DNA of 64,000 nt from Neoceratodus forsteri (lineage: Eukaryota; Chordata; Ceratodontiformes; Ceratodontidae): contig CM057454.1 of the NCBI GenBank assembly GCA_016271365.2, forward strand, positions 698,569,501 through 698,633,500, given 5' to 3'. The translations under genes and the position numbers were made by a program. Numbering within the stretch: position 1 is the first letter of the stretch; each line of letters starts with the position of its first letter. Below are positions 54,180 through 64,000 of the stretch, one piece after another. The notes under the pieces are model-generated. The model saw only the letters and a list, made by a program, of their open reading frames with translations. It had not been told where the DNA came from and made no database searches.

Positions 54180-55610
54180 AGAACTGGAGCAGATCTGATC
54201 ATATCAATTACAGACCTATTAGTCTAACATCAGTCCCAGGAAAGATTTTAGAATATTTCATAAAAGAAGCAATATTGAATAATATCAGAGAAAGAAATTT
54301 ACTAGATAAAATGCAGCCCAGGTTCATGCCAGGTAGGTCCTATATCACCAACTAACTGTGTTTTTATGAGAAAGTCTCTTCTACACTAGATCAAGGAGAA
54401 GCAGTTTACTGTGTATACCTGGATATGACCAAGGCATTTGATAAAGTGACTCATAGCCAAATAATACAAACACTTATTGAGCAAGACATTGATCATCAAA
54501 TAATAAGCTAGATAAGTTGTTGGCTTAAAAATAGAGCACAGTCAGTAAATATCAAGGGCCAGTATTACTCCAGTAGTGAGGTCACTAGTGGGGTACCACA
54601 TGGCTCAGTTTTGGTCCCATTACTGTTTCAATTATTTGTATCTAAATTGAGTCATAGTGATGATGTATGATTCAGTAAATATGCGGATGATATAAAAATA
54701 GCTACCATTGTTTGTGATGAACATGATCAAAATAAATTACAAATTGCACTAAATAACATCATGCTCTGGGCAGATTCTGTTAGTATGTCTTTTAACTTAA
54801 GCAAATGTAGTATCATGTACTTTGGATTTCAAAACAAGCAATTGGAATATCACCATAACAATATACCACTCAGAAACACAGATCAGGAAAAATATCTCGG
54901 CATATTAATCACAAATAAATTTACTTTTGACAGTCATGGTGATGCACAAATTACTAAAGCTAAAAAGTTATTGTGGACAATAAAAATAAACTTTTGGAGC
55001 AGGGAAGCCAATGTAATAATGCCCTTGCATAGAAGTTATGTGAGGCCCCTTTTAGATGATGGCTCACCATTATGGGGTCAAATCAAATGTAGTAAGAAAG
55101 ACAGCTTGGAAAAGACACAGAGAAAGGCCACAAAGCTAATTTATGAATGTAAAGGCGTATCTTATGAGGATCATCTTTCTAGGTTAAACCTGATGTCTTT
55201 ACATACAAGAAGAATAAGGGGAGACTTGTTACTCTGCCACACCTTAATTCAAGATAACAACTTATTTAGCAAATTATATTTAACATTCAAGATACACAAC
55301 AAAGGTACCAGAGGACATGGTCTTCAACTGAAACCTTGGAAATTCAACACCGAAAAAAGAAAAACCTTCTACACTCAAAGAGTAGACAGTCCCTGGAATA
55401 ATCTCCCAGTGGATGTTGTAAATCATAAGGACAAAGCCCAATTTAAGAAAAACCTGGACAGATATATTTTAAATGGAAATTGTTTGGCATTCTACTCCTA
55501 GTAGTTAGGAGCGCATATGAGCTCACCACCAAACTTAGCTCCTTAAGCCATAGTATGAACCATAGTATTTTAGGATTATAATAAATTTTAATAAAAGTAA
55601 TGACATTTAC
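54180..55610 (+). mobile_element. CR1-group LINE inserted in the Vingi-like LINE
   Basis: The reverse transcriptase and C-terminus only. From 54185: INYRPISLTSVPGKILEYF-type residues in broken frames, CVYLDMTKAFDKVTHSQIIQ (54410-54475), SGVPHGSVLVPLLFQLF (54585-54645), KYADDIKIA (54675-54705), then the 246-residue open frame 54761-55501 with KCSIMYFGF, EKYLGILITNKFTFDSH, VIMPLHRSYVRPLLDDGSPL, TQRKATKLIYECKG and FYTQRVDSPWNNLPVDVV. The 3' region ends near 55600 with AATAAATTTTAATAAAAGTA. YADD is intact. It is 5'-truncated and has several stops before 54761. Confidence 0.85.
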
Positions 55611-56283
55611 TTCAAACAAAATGTGTTATAAATGGAGAAAGGGAAGGAGACTCTAGGTGTGATCTGGGAATATATATATATTTGGGTGTCGTATTTTCAG
55701 AAAACTATCATTGAACAATGCCTGTCAAAAGTGTGGTATTCAAACTAAAGAAAACAATTGCTGATCTTAAAAGATGTCATTGTAGATTTGAAGGTTTCTC
55801 CTTTGCCCCAGCATTGATGGCTCTACAGTAAAATACAATGCCCAGGCACCTTTTGGGGCTGACATTTGGGTAGACAAAGCTAATGATACTCTTGCTAAAC
55901 CAGTAACTCAGTTGCTACACTCCCTGTTGGGTATTCCTAAGTCAGTGCCTGCAACCTACATTATAGCTAAACTGGGTTGCTGTAGTATTTGGATATTAGC
56001 ACATATTAGAAAAACGAATTATTGGATTTACCTGAAAGAGATGAGTAAAGAGAGGCTGCCTAGGCATTGTCTTGCAGAAAAAAATAAAATCAAAGAGCAC
56101 TGGCTGTTCACAAATGGTATAGTTTAGAAAATGAAAAAGTTTACTTCATAAATTTTGTCTTAACTATCTAGAGAATTATAGCAGAAGAAATATCTCAATA
56201 AGCTTAAAATATAAGCAAAATATTAGTAAAATTATACAGGGTGCGCAGACTCATAGGGAATTAGAAATGATAAAGACATCCTA

Positions 56284-57023
56284 CCCAATTCCAAGATGCA
56301 TTACGCATGGTGCAAGGTGATTTACACCAAACCCCATGGCACAAATCACACCTTGCACCATGTGTTACGCAAGTAGGTATTCCAAGTCATGGCTTGCACC
56401 ATGCTACATGTGGGTTGTGCCAAAGGTGGGCTACGCCACCCAGTATGCCTGCAACCTGCTGCAGCATGGTGCAAGGGTGGGTTCTGGCAGCAACTGCACC
56501 CTATTCCAAAAGGACAGGTGCCGTAACCCACTTACATGATTCCAAGAGCCGCTATGGTGCAGCGGAGTTACACCAGCAGAGAGATGGTCTAAGGGGCATC
56601 CGTCCATGCCAATTGATGGATGCCCACTCTGCAGCACTGCAGTATGCACATAGCCCATCACCAAATATCCTCCCCAGCACAGGCATGCCCCCCATCCCCT
56701 GTATGTCAGGGACCCCTGGGGTCCATTTCTCACTGTGCCCCCCAAACACCAGTGCCACACGGTCAGCTCCCCATTGCTCCAAGGTGCTTGTGGCAGTGTT
56801 CTGAGATGGGGGCTTGGGGGCAGTTATCTGCAGGCTGTGACTTATGGCACCCAGTTTCATTGAGCCATTCCTGTGGCGCTAGCCTGCGGCTGCCACAAGT
56901 TGCAGGACATAGGTGCTGGGGACCATGCCTATCTTGGATTATGGAACAGGGTCCCAGCGTAGTGCCACATGGTGCAACTCACATATGCCCATGAGTTGCA
57001 CCATGCATCTTGGAATCAGGCCC
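56284..57023. mobile_element. MITE with terminal inverted repeats, 740 bp
   Basis: The left end CCCAATTCCAAGATGCATTA and the reverse-strand right end GGGCCTGATTCCAAGATGCA share ATTCCAAGATGCA, preceded by differing bases. The interior is GC-rich with many TGGTGCAA/TTGCACCA phrases. The open frames in it (56307-56804 plus, 56620-56994 plus, 56431-56860 minus) have no domain and overlap in all frames, so they are not genes. The Vingi-like LINE resumes after it. Target duplication not certain. Confidence 0.7.
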
Positions 57024-57696
57024 ATCATGTTATTCTTCTTGGCTAGTTGCCAATGATATTACACACATAGCTTTAGATATGTCTTCACATTATGAAGAAA
57101 CCTTAAAAAAGGAAATTATTTACAAATTTTAGATCTGAGACTTTTTCTACTAAGGTGCTAAAATCACAATATAATAAATTTAGGAGCCCCCATAGATAAT
57201 CTGTGCAATTGTGGTTGTGATGGGGTGAACAATGTAATACATATTGTTACAGTATGGAGTGGCCCTGGTAATAAGTGATAGGAAAACACTGGTTGTGGCA
57301 ATATATTCAAGACTACAGCTTGGAAAATAAGGAAATGCCTACAATACTCAGGATACCTGAAGATAAATATTGCACATCCAGAGTTGTTCATTTCTTAAAT
57401 GCTTTTATTGATTTTAGATGGAAACAGCTCTGATTTTTATTCTTCTTATTACATTTCTGTTATAATAGCCTCTAGAAAGCCATATTTGACTGATGTTTGT
57501 GACTTGAGACTGTAAATTGTTAAATTAAACACTGGATAATGCAAAAAGAGCAGCAGCGGGAAATACTGGATTTGTTGGGACAAAAGGAGAATAAGATAGC
57601 CCATCAAGATTGTCCCCCCACATGAGTGAACCAGTCAATTCCCTTGTATGTCCTCCAATTGGTAAGTACATAGGTATTGAGATTTATTTTAAATGA

Positions 57697-60480
57697 TTAA
57701 AATTCAGGTTGGTTTACTAGATCATGAGGTATCTTGTTCCAGATTTTAACTGCCTGTACTGTAAAGTAGTTGTCCCCTTTAGCTGTTCTTGCCCATGGTA
57801 CCATTATCTGCTTATTATGGGAACGAAGGTTGGTAGTCCTTATATTCAGTTGAAATCCACATAATGATGTCAGTTGTGGAGAATTTAGAATTTTGTACAT
57901 CAACCAAGTGTCTCCACATTTCCTTCTTTCCTCAAGGGAAAAGAGGCCAGTCTCCAACGTCCTCTCAGCATGTGATTTATTCTTTAAATGCAAGCTTAGT
58001 TTGGTAATCCTTCTCTGGATGCATTCCAGTAGTACAATATCTCCCTTTATGTATGGACTCCAACAGGAGGAACCATAATCTAAGTAGGGTCTGACATACC
58101 AAAGGTATCAGGCACGGTTCTGACCTACTAACAATGGAACGCACAATCCTTTTGATCATTAAATTTGCTTTTTTGGCTACCATTCGACAGTGGTCAGAAG
58201 GTGAGAGTGGGTTGTTTAACATTATCCCAAGTCTTTTTCTGAGGCATAAATTTGAATGTGTTCATTATTAAGATAGTACAAATAATGTGGGTTGTTTTTC
58301 CCAAAGTGCATGACTACACTTTGCTCACATTAAACAACATTCCATTATTGACAGCCCTCTGTTCAATTGTTAGTAGATCATTAACAAGATGTAAGTGATT
58401 TAGAAAAGTATCAACTACTCCCCCCAATTTAGTATCATCAGTGAATTTAATTACACTACTAACAGTGTCATTATCCATATCGCTGACAAATTCTAAACAA
58501 TATTGGTCCTAGGATGGAGCCCTGAGGTACACCACTGGTAACAGACCCCTTGTCAGATGTGCAGCCATTTATTTAAACATGCTGTTTGCTATTCAGTAAC
58601 CAATCATGCATCCATTTAATTAAGTTTGATGAAAAGCCCATATTGAAATTTGTGTATGATGGGGCACAGTGTGAAAGGCCTTATGAAAATCTACCAAAAT
58701 AACATAATAAAATATGCTATAATCAATACTATTACTGACATGCACATAAAAGGTGATCACATTAGTTGTTGTTGTATAATGTTCCTTAAACCCATGTTGT
58801 TGTGGGTCTTCCAGGCCAAGTCTGTTAATCTCAATTTCTAATCTTAGTTTGATTAGTTTCTCCATTAGTTTACAACATATAGGGATAAGGCTAATTGGCC
58901 TGTAGTTCTTAACAGAACTTTTATTTCCTTTTTCAAAGATTGGAATGATGATTGTGTTATGCCAATCATCTGGTACTTGACCTTTCCTTAAAGAATGGTT
59001 AAAAATTAGTATAAGTGGATATGCAAGTTGGAAAGCCCTTTCCCTTAAATATCTGTGATGAATATTGTCAGGTCCTGGGATGGAGTTTTTCTTAATTTCA
59101 ACAAGTGATCTCAGAACATCCTCCAATGAAAATGAATACTGTAGTTCATATGATTTGGATCTAAGTGATTCATTTAACTCTCCTACGCCAGACAACAAAA
59201 CTGAGCAACAATACTAGTTAAACTGGTTTGCTGCTACAGCATCATCAGTAATAGTGACTCCATTTTGTAATAATTGTCCAATAACAGGAGAAACATTCTT
59301 ATTGCTATTAATTTAAGAAAAGAGGGCTTTGAAATTTTCCACATGGGCAAGTTTGAATTCAAGATTATACTTAGCTTTCCTGATCAAGTCTCTGACCCTT
59401 TTCATTTCATTTTTGTAAATAAATGTGTTGGTAAGAGAAGGTTCCAATTTCAATTTTTGTGTGCCTTTTCTTTGGACCTCATTTATTTTTTGCTATCAGA
59501 TGTTAGCCATAGTGACACTTTATCTTTTAGATTATATTTATTTTTTAGTGGAACAAACTCACTTTCAGGATGTAATATTTTATCTTTTAGTAATTTCCAA
59601 GATTGGTTGACTGATTTATTGATAAAGGCACTATTCCAATCAATGCCCACAAGAATAACTTTAATCTTAGAAATATTAGCTCTGTTATAGTCTCTCAATA
59701 AGGTTGAACCAAACTGGTTAAGTCGCATGGCCATTATTTCAAAGGAAACCTTATTATGGTCATTATTACTCATGGGTGCCAGCATTCTAACATTAGATAT
59801 TTCAACCTCTGACTCATGATAACAAGGTCCAGAATATTTGAACCTCGTGTTGGTTCTTTTACTATTTATTCAAAGCCATGTGTTAGTAGGGTGTTAACAA
59901 AATCACTTTCAAATTCATTGGAACCAGTATGATTTTTCCAATCAATGCCAGACAGATTAAAGTCTCCAACAATTAAGACATCACCCATATTTGTAGCTTC
60001 AGAGATTTCATTTAAGAGCTACATATTATATTGTTGATCTGAAGATGGTGGTCTATAGCAATTTCCTAGGATAAGATTGGATTTACCCTTAAATAAAATG
60101 CTTATCCAGATGCTCTCAATATATTTGTTATGAGTTTCGAATGGTGGGAGTTGATGTGATATAATTTTATCTTTCACATAGATACAAACTCCTCCCCCAA
60201 TTCTGTCCTTCCTATTATTTTGATACAATTTGTAGTTAGGTAGGTTATTCATCCATTGGCAGAGTCATCCCACCAAGTTTCTGTGACAGTAATGATGCTG
60301 ATACTGTCTCGATCGATTAATGTTGATAATTCAGCCATTTTGATTAAATTTAGACTTCTTGCATTCAGTATCATAATTTTGTACATATTATGGTTGTTGA
60401 TACTGGTAACACCCAGTTTAAGAGAGGAACCATGTAGGATCCTCTCACCCTTGTCATTTAGTTTAAATGTTTACTTATGA
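57697..60480 (-). pseudogene. CR1-type ORF2: endonuclease and reverse transcriptase
   Basis: From 60480 downward: YKIMILNARSLNLIKMAEL (60320-60390), TVTETWWDDSA (60255-60295), DRIGGGVCIYVKDKI (60170-60215), and a LILGNCYRPPSS segment. The GDFN motif appears as VGDFNLSGIDW (59940-59970). SNNDHNKVSFEIMA (59735-59775) stands where SDHN is expected. Reverse transcriptase frame 58620-59198: KKNSIPGPDNIHHRYLRERA, WHNTIIIPIFEKGNKSSVKN, YRPISLIPICCKLMEKL, HGFKEH and LVDFHKAFHTVPHH. Then KFTDDTKLGG (58420-58455; first position Thr for Ala) and the C-terminal frame 57697-57993 with VQAVKIWNKIPHDLV. Many frameshifts. Confidence 0.85.
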
Positions 60481-60484
60481 GCAT

Positions 60485-61097
60485 CTCAATTTGGCAACCC
60501 AACATACTACTACCTCTCCTGCTAAGGTGTAGGCCATCAAAACAATAACGATTATATAATTACCGGCCAGCAATTTTTTCTGTTCAGCGAGCTGGTTGAT
60601 ATTTGCCGTAATAATCCACAGGTTATTATGGCATTCACACGCTGTGTCGATTAAAATACATGGCTCCCTCATTGGCTCTCGTTTTCCAGGTGGGCAGTCT
60701 GAACATTTGCGAAAACATGGTGGCTCTGTCTTTCCATTACCGAAGAGCCACCACAAACAGACTTGTCGCTCCCTGTAATTTTATGCCACATTTCCCATGC
60801 TATCTGGTTGATCCTACTTAACAGGGTAAAATAAAAAATGTTTCTCTAGTTGATCTTGCAGTTCGTTTGCTTCGGGCACCGAGTGCAATCAGGAACAGGT
60901 CCTGGGATGACTGCCACAATCCCCACTGGAAACTGTAAGTTAAAAAAATAAAGAGCAAAAACAAAATGCCCATTCTGGAAAGGGAGGGACATGGAGAGAC
61001 AGAGTGAGTGAGTGAGTGTGTGTGTGTGTGTGTGTGTGTGTACATGTATGACAGAAGCCAGGCTGAAAAAAAATTGCTAACCAGCAATTATAAAAAA
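60485..61097. other. inter-ORF zone of the LINE, partly foreign
   Basis: About 600 bp between ORF2 start and the hairpin element. 60540-60830 is GC-richer with no LINE similarity that I see, and may be another small insertion. The open frames here (60475-60756 minus, 60818-61087 minus) have no family match. Confidence 0.35.
61001..61041. repeat. (GAGT)n then (GT)n microsatellite
   Basis: GAGTGAGTGAGTGAG followed by about 26 bases of alternating GT. The minus-strand His-Thr run in an overlapping frame is an artefact of this. Confidence 0.95.
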
Positions 61098-61253
61098 TTA
61101 AAGATGGGGAAGTGTGTGATATGAGAATTTTATCAAAACTTTCGGTGTGGGATGCTTTAATAAACCTCTCGGCTTCGCCCTCGGGGTTTATGTAGCATCC
61201 CACACCTCGGGTGTGCATTAAATTCTCATATCACACACTTTCCCATCCTTTAT
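61098..61253. mobile_element. near-perfect palindromic hairpin MITE, 156 bp
   Basis: The left arm AAAGATGGGGAAGTGTGTGA and the reverse-strand right arm AAAGGATGGGAAAGTGTGTG continue in near-identity through TGATATGAGAATTT. Inner matching segments are GTGTGGGATGCTTTAATAAA and the complement of TTTATGTAGCATCCCACACC, closing on CTCGGCTTCGCCCTCGG. The whole element is a single hairpin. It sits directly after the LINE ORF1 stop. No coding capacity. Confidence 0.85.
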
Positions 61254-62617
61254 TCTCTATATCTGTCATCATAATGTTCCCAGTTGGTGATACATGTGAA
61301 ACTGTTTGTGAGACTACACTCTCTAAGCCATTCATTAACAGTTTTAATCTTAGAAGTTATTGAATAAGTAGCTCTAGGGACAGACAGGATCTCAGAGAAA
61401 CATATCTCATACCCCTTGTCTTTGAGAATATTGCTTAAGGTGATGAACTTTTGTTTTATACTATCTGGACCCTGTGAGTTAATATTGTTTGTCCCTGCAC
61501 AAATTGTGACTAATGGGTTTACACCTGCAATTTGTAGTACATTGCTAATCACTGATGTTAAATCAGAGATTTTAATTCCTCTGTAACTACATCATGCAAT
61601 ATTTTCTTTGTCTTGATTGCAGACTAACCTATCTACATGTTTGGTCATGGAGTCTCCCAGGACAAATACCTGACATGGGGTTGGCTGGGCAGTTGTTACA
61701 TTAGCATGGTCTGTCTGAATTCGAGGGGGAGGCTGTACAGTAGTATTATTACCCACCTTAATTTTAATTAAAGCAATATGGGGATTATTATTTATAGATA
61801 CCACAGGGCTATGCTGCACCATGCTTGGATTTGTAGGAGAGGGGAGGACTAAGGGGATACTCTTAGGAGGGGGAAGAGTTATCCACTGTAAATGATACTG
61901 AGGCAAATGGATCTACTTCCATAATACTTATTAGATCATTGTTGTTCCTCCCCTGCCTTTTTAAGTCTATAATAGCCTCTTGTGTTGGTGTCATTGAGTT
62001 TCCCTTAGAGTTGACCTTACTAGGTACTAAGATGTTATCATTTGGTATGAAATCAATGATATCATCTTCTAAAGGACCCAACCTATTACTGAGAGGTAGA
62101 TTACATTTTTGTGCTTTACATCCCTTTTTAAAGCTGCATCTTTCATTAACCTGGGCCCATTCCAAGCTGTTGTCTGATATACAGTATCATCATCCTTCAT
62201 AACTCTTTTTTTTACAGTCATATCTGGGATTAATTTGTTTGACACATCTACAATATTAATGTTATTTTTATCAAATGATGTAGAAGCAATACATGATAGT
62301 TGTGAACTGTCTGATGGAGTTAGTGTCAAGTTACTACTATCCAGACCTTGCATTAGTGGTATATGATGTGCTCTAGGTTCTGGATGATTTTGTAGAGATT
62401 TGAACCTGATAGTCATGTGTTGCATGCTTTTCTCAAGACTACCAAGATTTTCATTAAAAGAGCTAATTTCCAATACTAGCTCATTATTAGTTGCACACTT
62501 ACCACAGATAACGTTTTCTTATTTGGAAATGTTATTGACTAGTTTATACATGCTACAACTGCTGCATAAAATTTTAGTATCACCATCTAATGTAATAGTA
62601 ATAGCAGAAGTGGCCAT
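61250..62617 (-). pseudogene. CR1-type ORF1: zinc cluster and GDSL-like esterase
   Basis: The start is ATG 62617-62615 (MATSAITITLDGD). A Cys cluster CSSC then, after about 17 residues including one stop, CGKC is a PHD- or ribbon-type zinc site. A long polar linker follows (61863-62473 pieces). The esterase part begins VFVLGDSMTKHVDRLV (61625-61680), where GDS is the nucleophile block. It continues after a frameshift with GVNPLVTICAGTNNINSQGP (61480-61535), where GTNN is the oxyanion block, and ends YDDRYRE and stop at 61250. ORF1 proteins with zinc and esterase domains are known in CR1-like LINEs; their role in retrotransposition is uncertain. Frames are interrupted by at least two stops or shifts. 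Confidence 0.78.
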
Positions 62618-64000
62618 TATACATATTTTTTTTTATTACACACACACACATCTTACAGTACTTTGCTAAGATTCTTAGAAAGTTATGCTTTAGTAAAATA
62701 GGTATGCAAGTAACTCCACAGTTAGGTCAAGAGTACAATTAAGGCAAATACTGTTGTCATGGGAGTAAGGCCTGCAAAAATGCAAACTGAGATTCTCTCA
62801 ATAATGTTTTAAGAAGCAAGACCTAAATGGGTAGGATGTTAAACAAGTGAATCAATCACAACATATTCCAGATACCTAAAATGTCCTTTAAAGGTAACAT
62901 AGTAAGGCAGTGTTATTAATAGGTCAGAGTGTCTGGTTGTAATATTAGTTAGTTTTACCTACTCAGCCTTTGGTCCCTGCCATCCCTGCTTGTCTCAGCA
63001 TGTCTCCACACTTGTGGATGCATGCACGTCCCACTTGTGCTCGCCCTGCTTGCTCTGGGCATTTGCTTTATGCTGAGCATGACTCGGAAGTAAGTGCTGA
63101 TTCACGTGACCTCCAGCCTCCCGATACTTCAGTCACAAAATAGGTATAAAATTACAAGTTAGCACCCTCAGTAGGACACTAAATAGCTCAGAATAGTGAG
63201 ACAGTGCTTAAAACTGAGTTTTTAAAATAGGCTTTTCAACCATGTGGAGTCTGTAGTTTGGCTGTCTGCACTAAAGAAGTACAACTTCCAGAGTCGTTCT
63301 TGTCTGTGCAACACTCATTGCTGTGAGACTACCAAGCTTTAAAACATCATATGGTGCACACAATACAGATTATAAAATAATAAAATGCCTTGCCAGAACT
63401 GTCACACCACCACACAGGCAGTCAAACAGTGTGTGGGCAAGTAAAATCACAGCTACTGCAGAAGTACCTGATTAGGGCTTTTAGTATTAAAATACATTTT
63501 TAAATTACCTTTCATGTATTTTATTTCGGTTCAAAATACCCACGCTGACTGATATCAGCTGAGTCATGAGTGACCATCTTGTGCACACCAGACGGCTTCC
63601 GGCATGTGGAGTATGTTACTGAGGGCTACCAAAAAATAGCAAAGTTGGGAGCCTTCATTAGCATACCCCTTGCACTGGAAACCACCTGGTGTGTGCAAAA
63701 TTGCCACAGGCAGCTTGGCTGACATGACAGTCAACAGTCTTTTGAACTGAAACAAACTATGTGATAGGTAATAAAAAAGTTCTTGTAAATTAGCACTAAA
63801 AGCTATAACTGGACAATTCTGCAGCAGCTGCCCTTTCTGTATTATCCAGTGTTTTCCTTTAACTATGTAAACTGTGCGTTTGAACTGTCATGTTTCCATA
63901 TGATGTACTGTAATTGTACTGTGTACAATATGTGTTTTTATATTTTGTATTTTTTATTTATCTCTATAATGACCTAAAGGCTGAACAAATAAAATCATGA
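62618..64000. other. no recognised gene; short (CA)n and AATAAA only
   Basis: A short ACACACACACA run lies at 62638-62650. 62980-63130 is locally GC-richer. The window ends with AT-rich sequence and AATAAA at about 63988, as at the 3' end of a LINE or transcript, but no coding part precedes it that I can read. The minus-strand frame 63564-63755 has no similarity I recognise. Confidence 0.4.

Larger units (their letters stand above)
53701..57500 (+). mobile_element. Vingi/I-like LINE, interrupted several times
   Basis: Collinear plus-strand pieces at 53701-53832, 53956-54175, 55611-56283 and 57024-57500 read as one LINE of a different clade from the CR1s. Evidence: RLYAASIDYSSAFDLI then RDMLWKIM (53755-53830), VLAYADDLVLVPLSCY (54030-54075), a KMCYKWRKGKETLGV region (55620-55660), LLHSLLGIPKSVPATYIIAK (55910-55970), HIRKTNYWIYLKEMSKERL (56005-56060), and a terminal Cys motif NLCNCGCDGVNNVIHIV (57200-57250). 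The pattern SLLG-P-SVP then N-YW-L resembles Vingi/RandI-type LINEs. Interruptions are annotated separately. Confidence 0.68.
57660..62617 (-). mobile_element. CR1-clade LINE with ORF1, minus strand
   Basis: Near-complete length: ORF1 at 62617-61250, a disrupted inter-ORF zone (60485-61249) holding a hairpin element and a microsatellite, ORF2 at about 60480-57697, and a short 3' region to about 57660. The order ORF1 (zinc cluster plus esterase) then ORF2 (endonuclease plus reverse transcriptase) is that of CR1-type LINEs. Both ORFs are broken by stops and frameshifts. Confidence 0.82.

Noticed and set aside
56307..56994. Several 100-165 codon frames on both strands as genes
   Set aside because: GC-rich, stop-poor MITE sequence is open in many frames at once; no domain in any.
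1..64000. Endogenous retrovirus or other viral insertions
   Set aside because: No long terminal repeats, gag, protease, integrase or envelope signatures were seen; all reverse transcriptases here are of LINE type.

Overview
This 64 kb window reads as non-genic DNA from a vertebrate with a large, transposon-rich genome. I found no host gene, exon chain, tRNA or rRNA gene. Nearly everything recognisable is a decayed transposable element. The mix is several CR1-type LINEs, one with the CR1 3'-terminal 8-mer (TTTCTATG)n, L2-like LINEs, a nearly full-length L1, a Vingi/I-like LINE, two autonomous-size hAT transposons and many non-autonomous inverted-repeat elements. That suggests an amphibian; I favour a caecilian, but this is inference from element composition, not a species identification.

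Layout. 1-5484: 5' part of a minus-strand hAT transposon whose left end lies outside the window; it carries a 2 kb minisatellite of about 76-bp units next to the transposase start. 5485-8870: a foldback element, a tRNA-derived SINE, a CR1-like scrap and a (TA)n microsatellite. 8870-12920: two decayed minus-strand LINEs. 12921-16400: tandem repeats (298 bp x 3) and a second foldback element. 16400-17850: 5'-truncated CR1. 18280-22050: short tandem and dispersed repeats, a hAT-type MITE, and an inverted-repeat element whose left arm was split by a retroposed insert with a 16-bp target-site duplication.

22050-48032 is the centrepiece: one L2-like LINE ('Host-LINE') cut into six collinear same-strand pieces by nested insertions. 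(1) A complete hAT element, 22797-27390, with 8-bp target duplication. (2) A second LINE ('Guest-LINE', about 27746-42540), itself split by an element with an 8-bp flanking repeat that contains a 6.7 kb L1 (14-bp target duplication), and by a MITE that contains a CR1. (3) A CR1 scrap. (4) A GC-rich SINE-like insert. (5) An L1 3' fragment. Several joins return to the same reading frame when the insert is skipped, which gives a relative insertion order.

Both Host-LINE and Guest-LINE begin with a leader ORF that starts with a signal-peptide-like hydrophobic stretch, runs about 100-145 residues and ends in a 2A-like (ribosome-skipping) motif just before the apurinic endonuclease domain. This architecture in two different families is the most interesting biology here.

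48040-64000: a minus-strand L2-like LINE, a long minus-strand CR1, a plus-strand Vingi/I-like LINE broken by a CR1 scrap, another CR1-group LINE and a MITE, then a minus-strand CR1-clade LINE whose ORF1 keeps a zinc-binding cluster and a GDSL-type esterase domain and which holds a near-perfect 155-bp hairpin element. The last 1.3 kb has no recognisable feature. All coding regions except the L1 ORF1 are broken by stops or frameshifts, so nothing here looks currently mobile.
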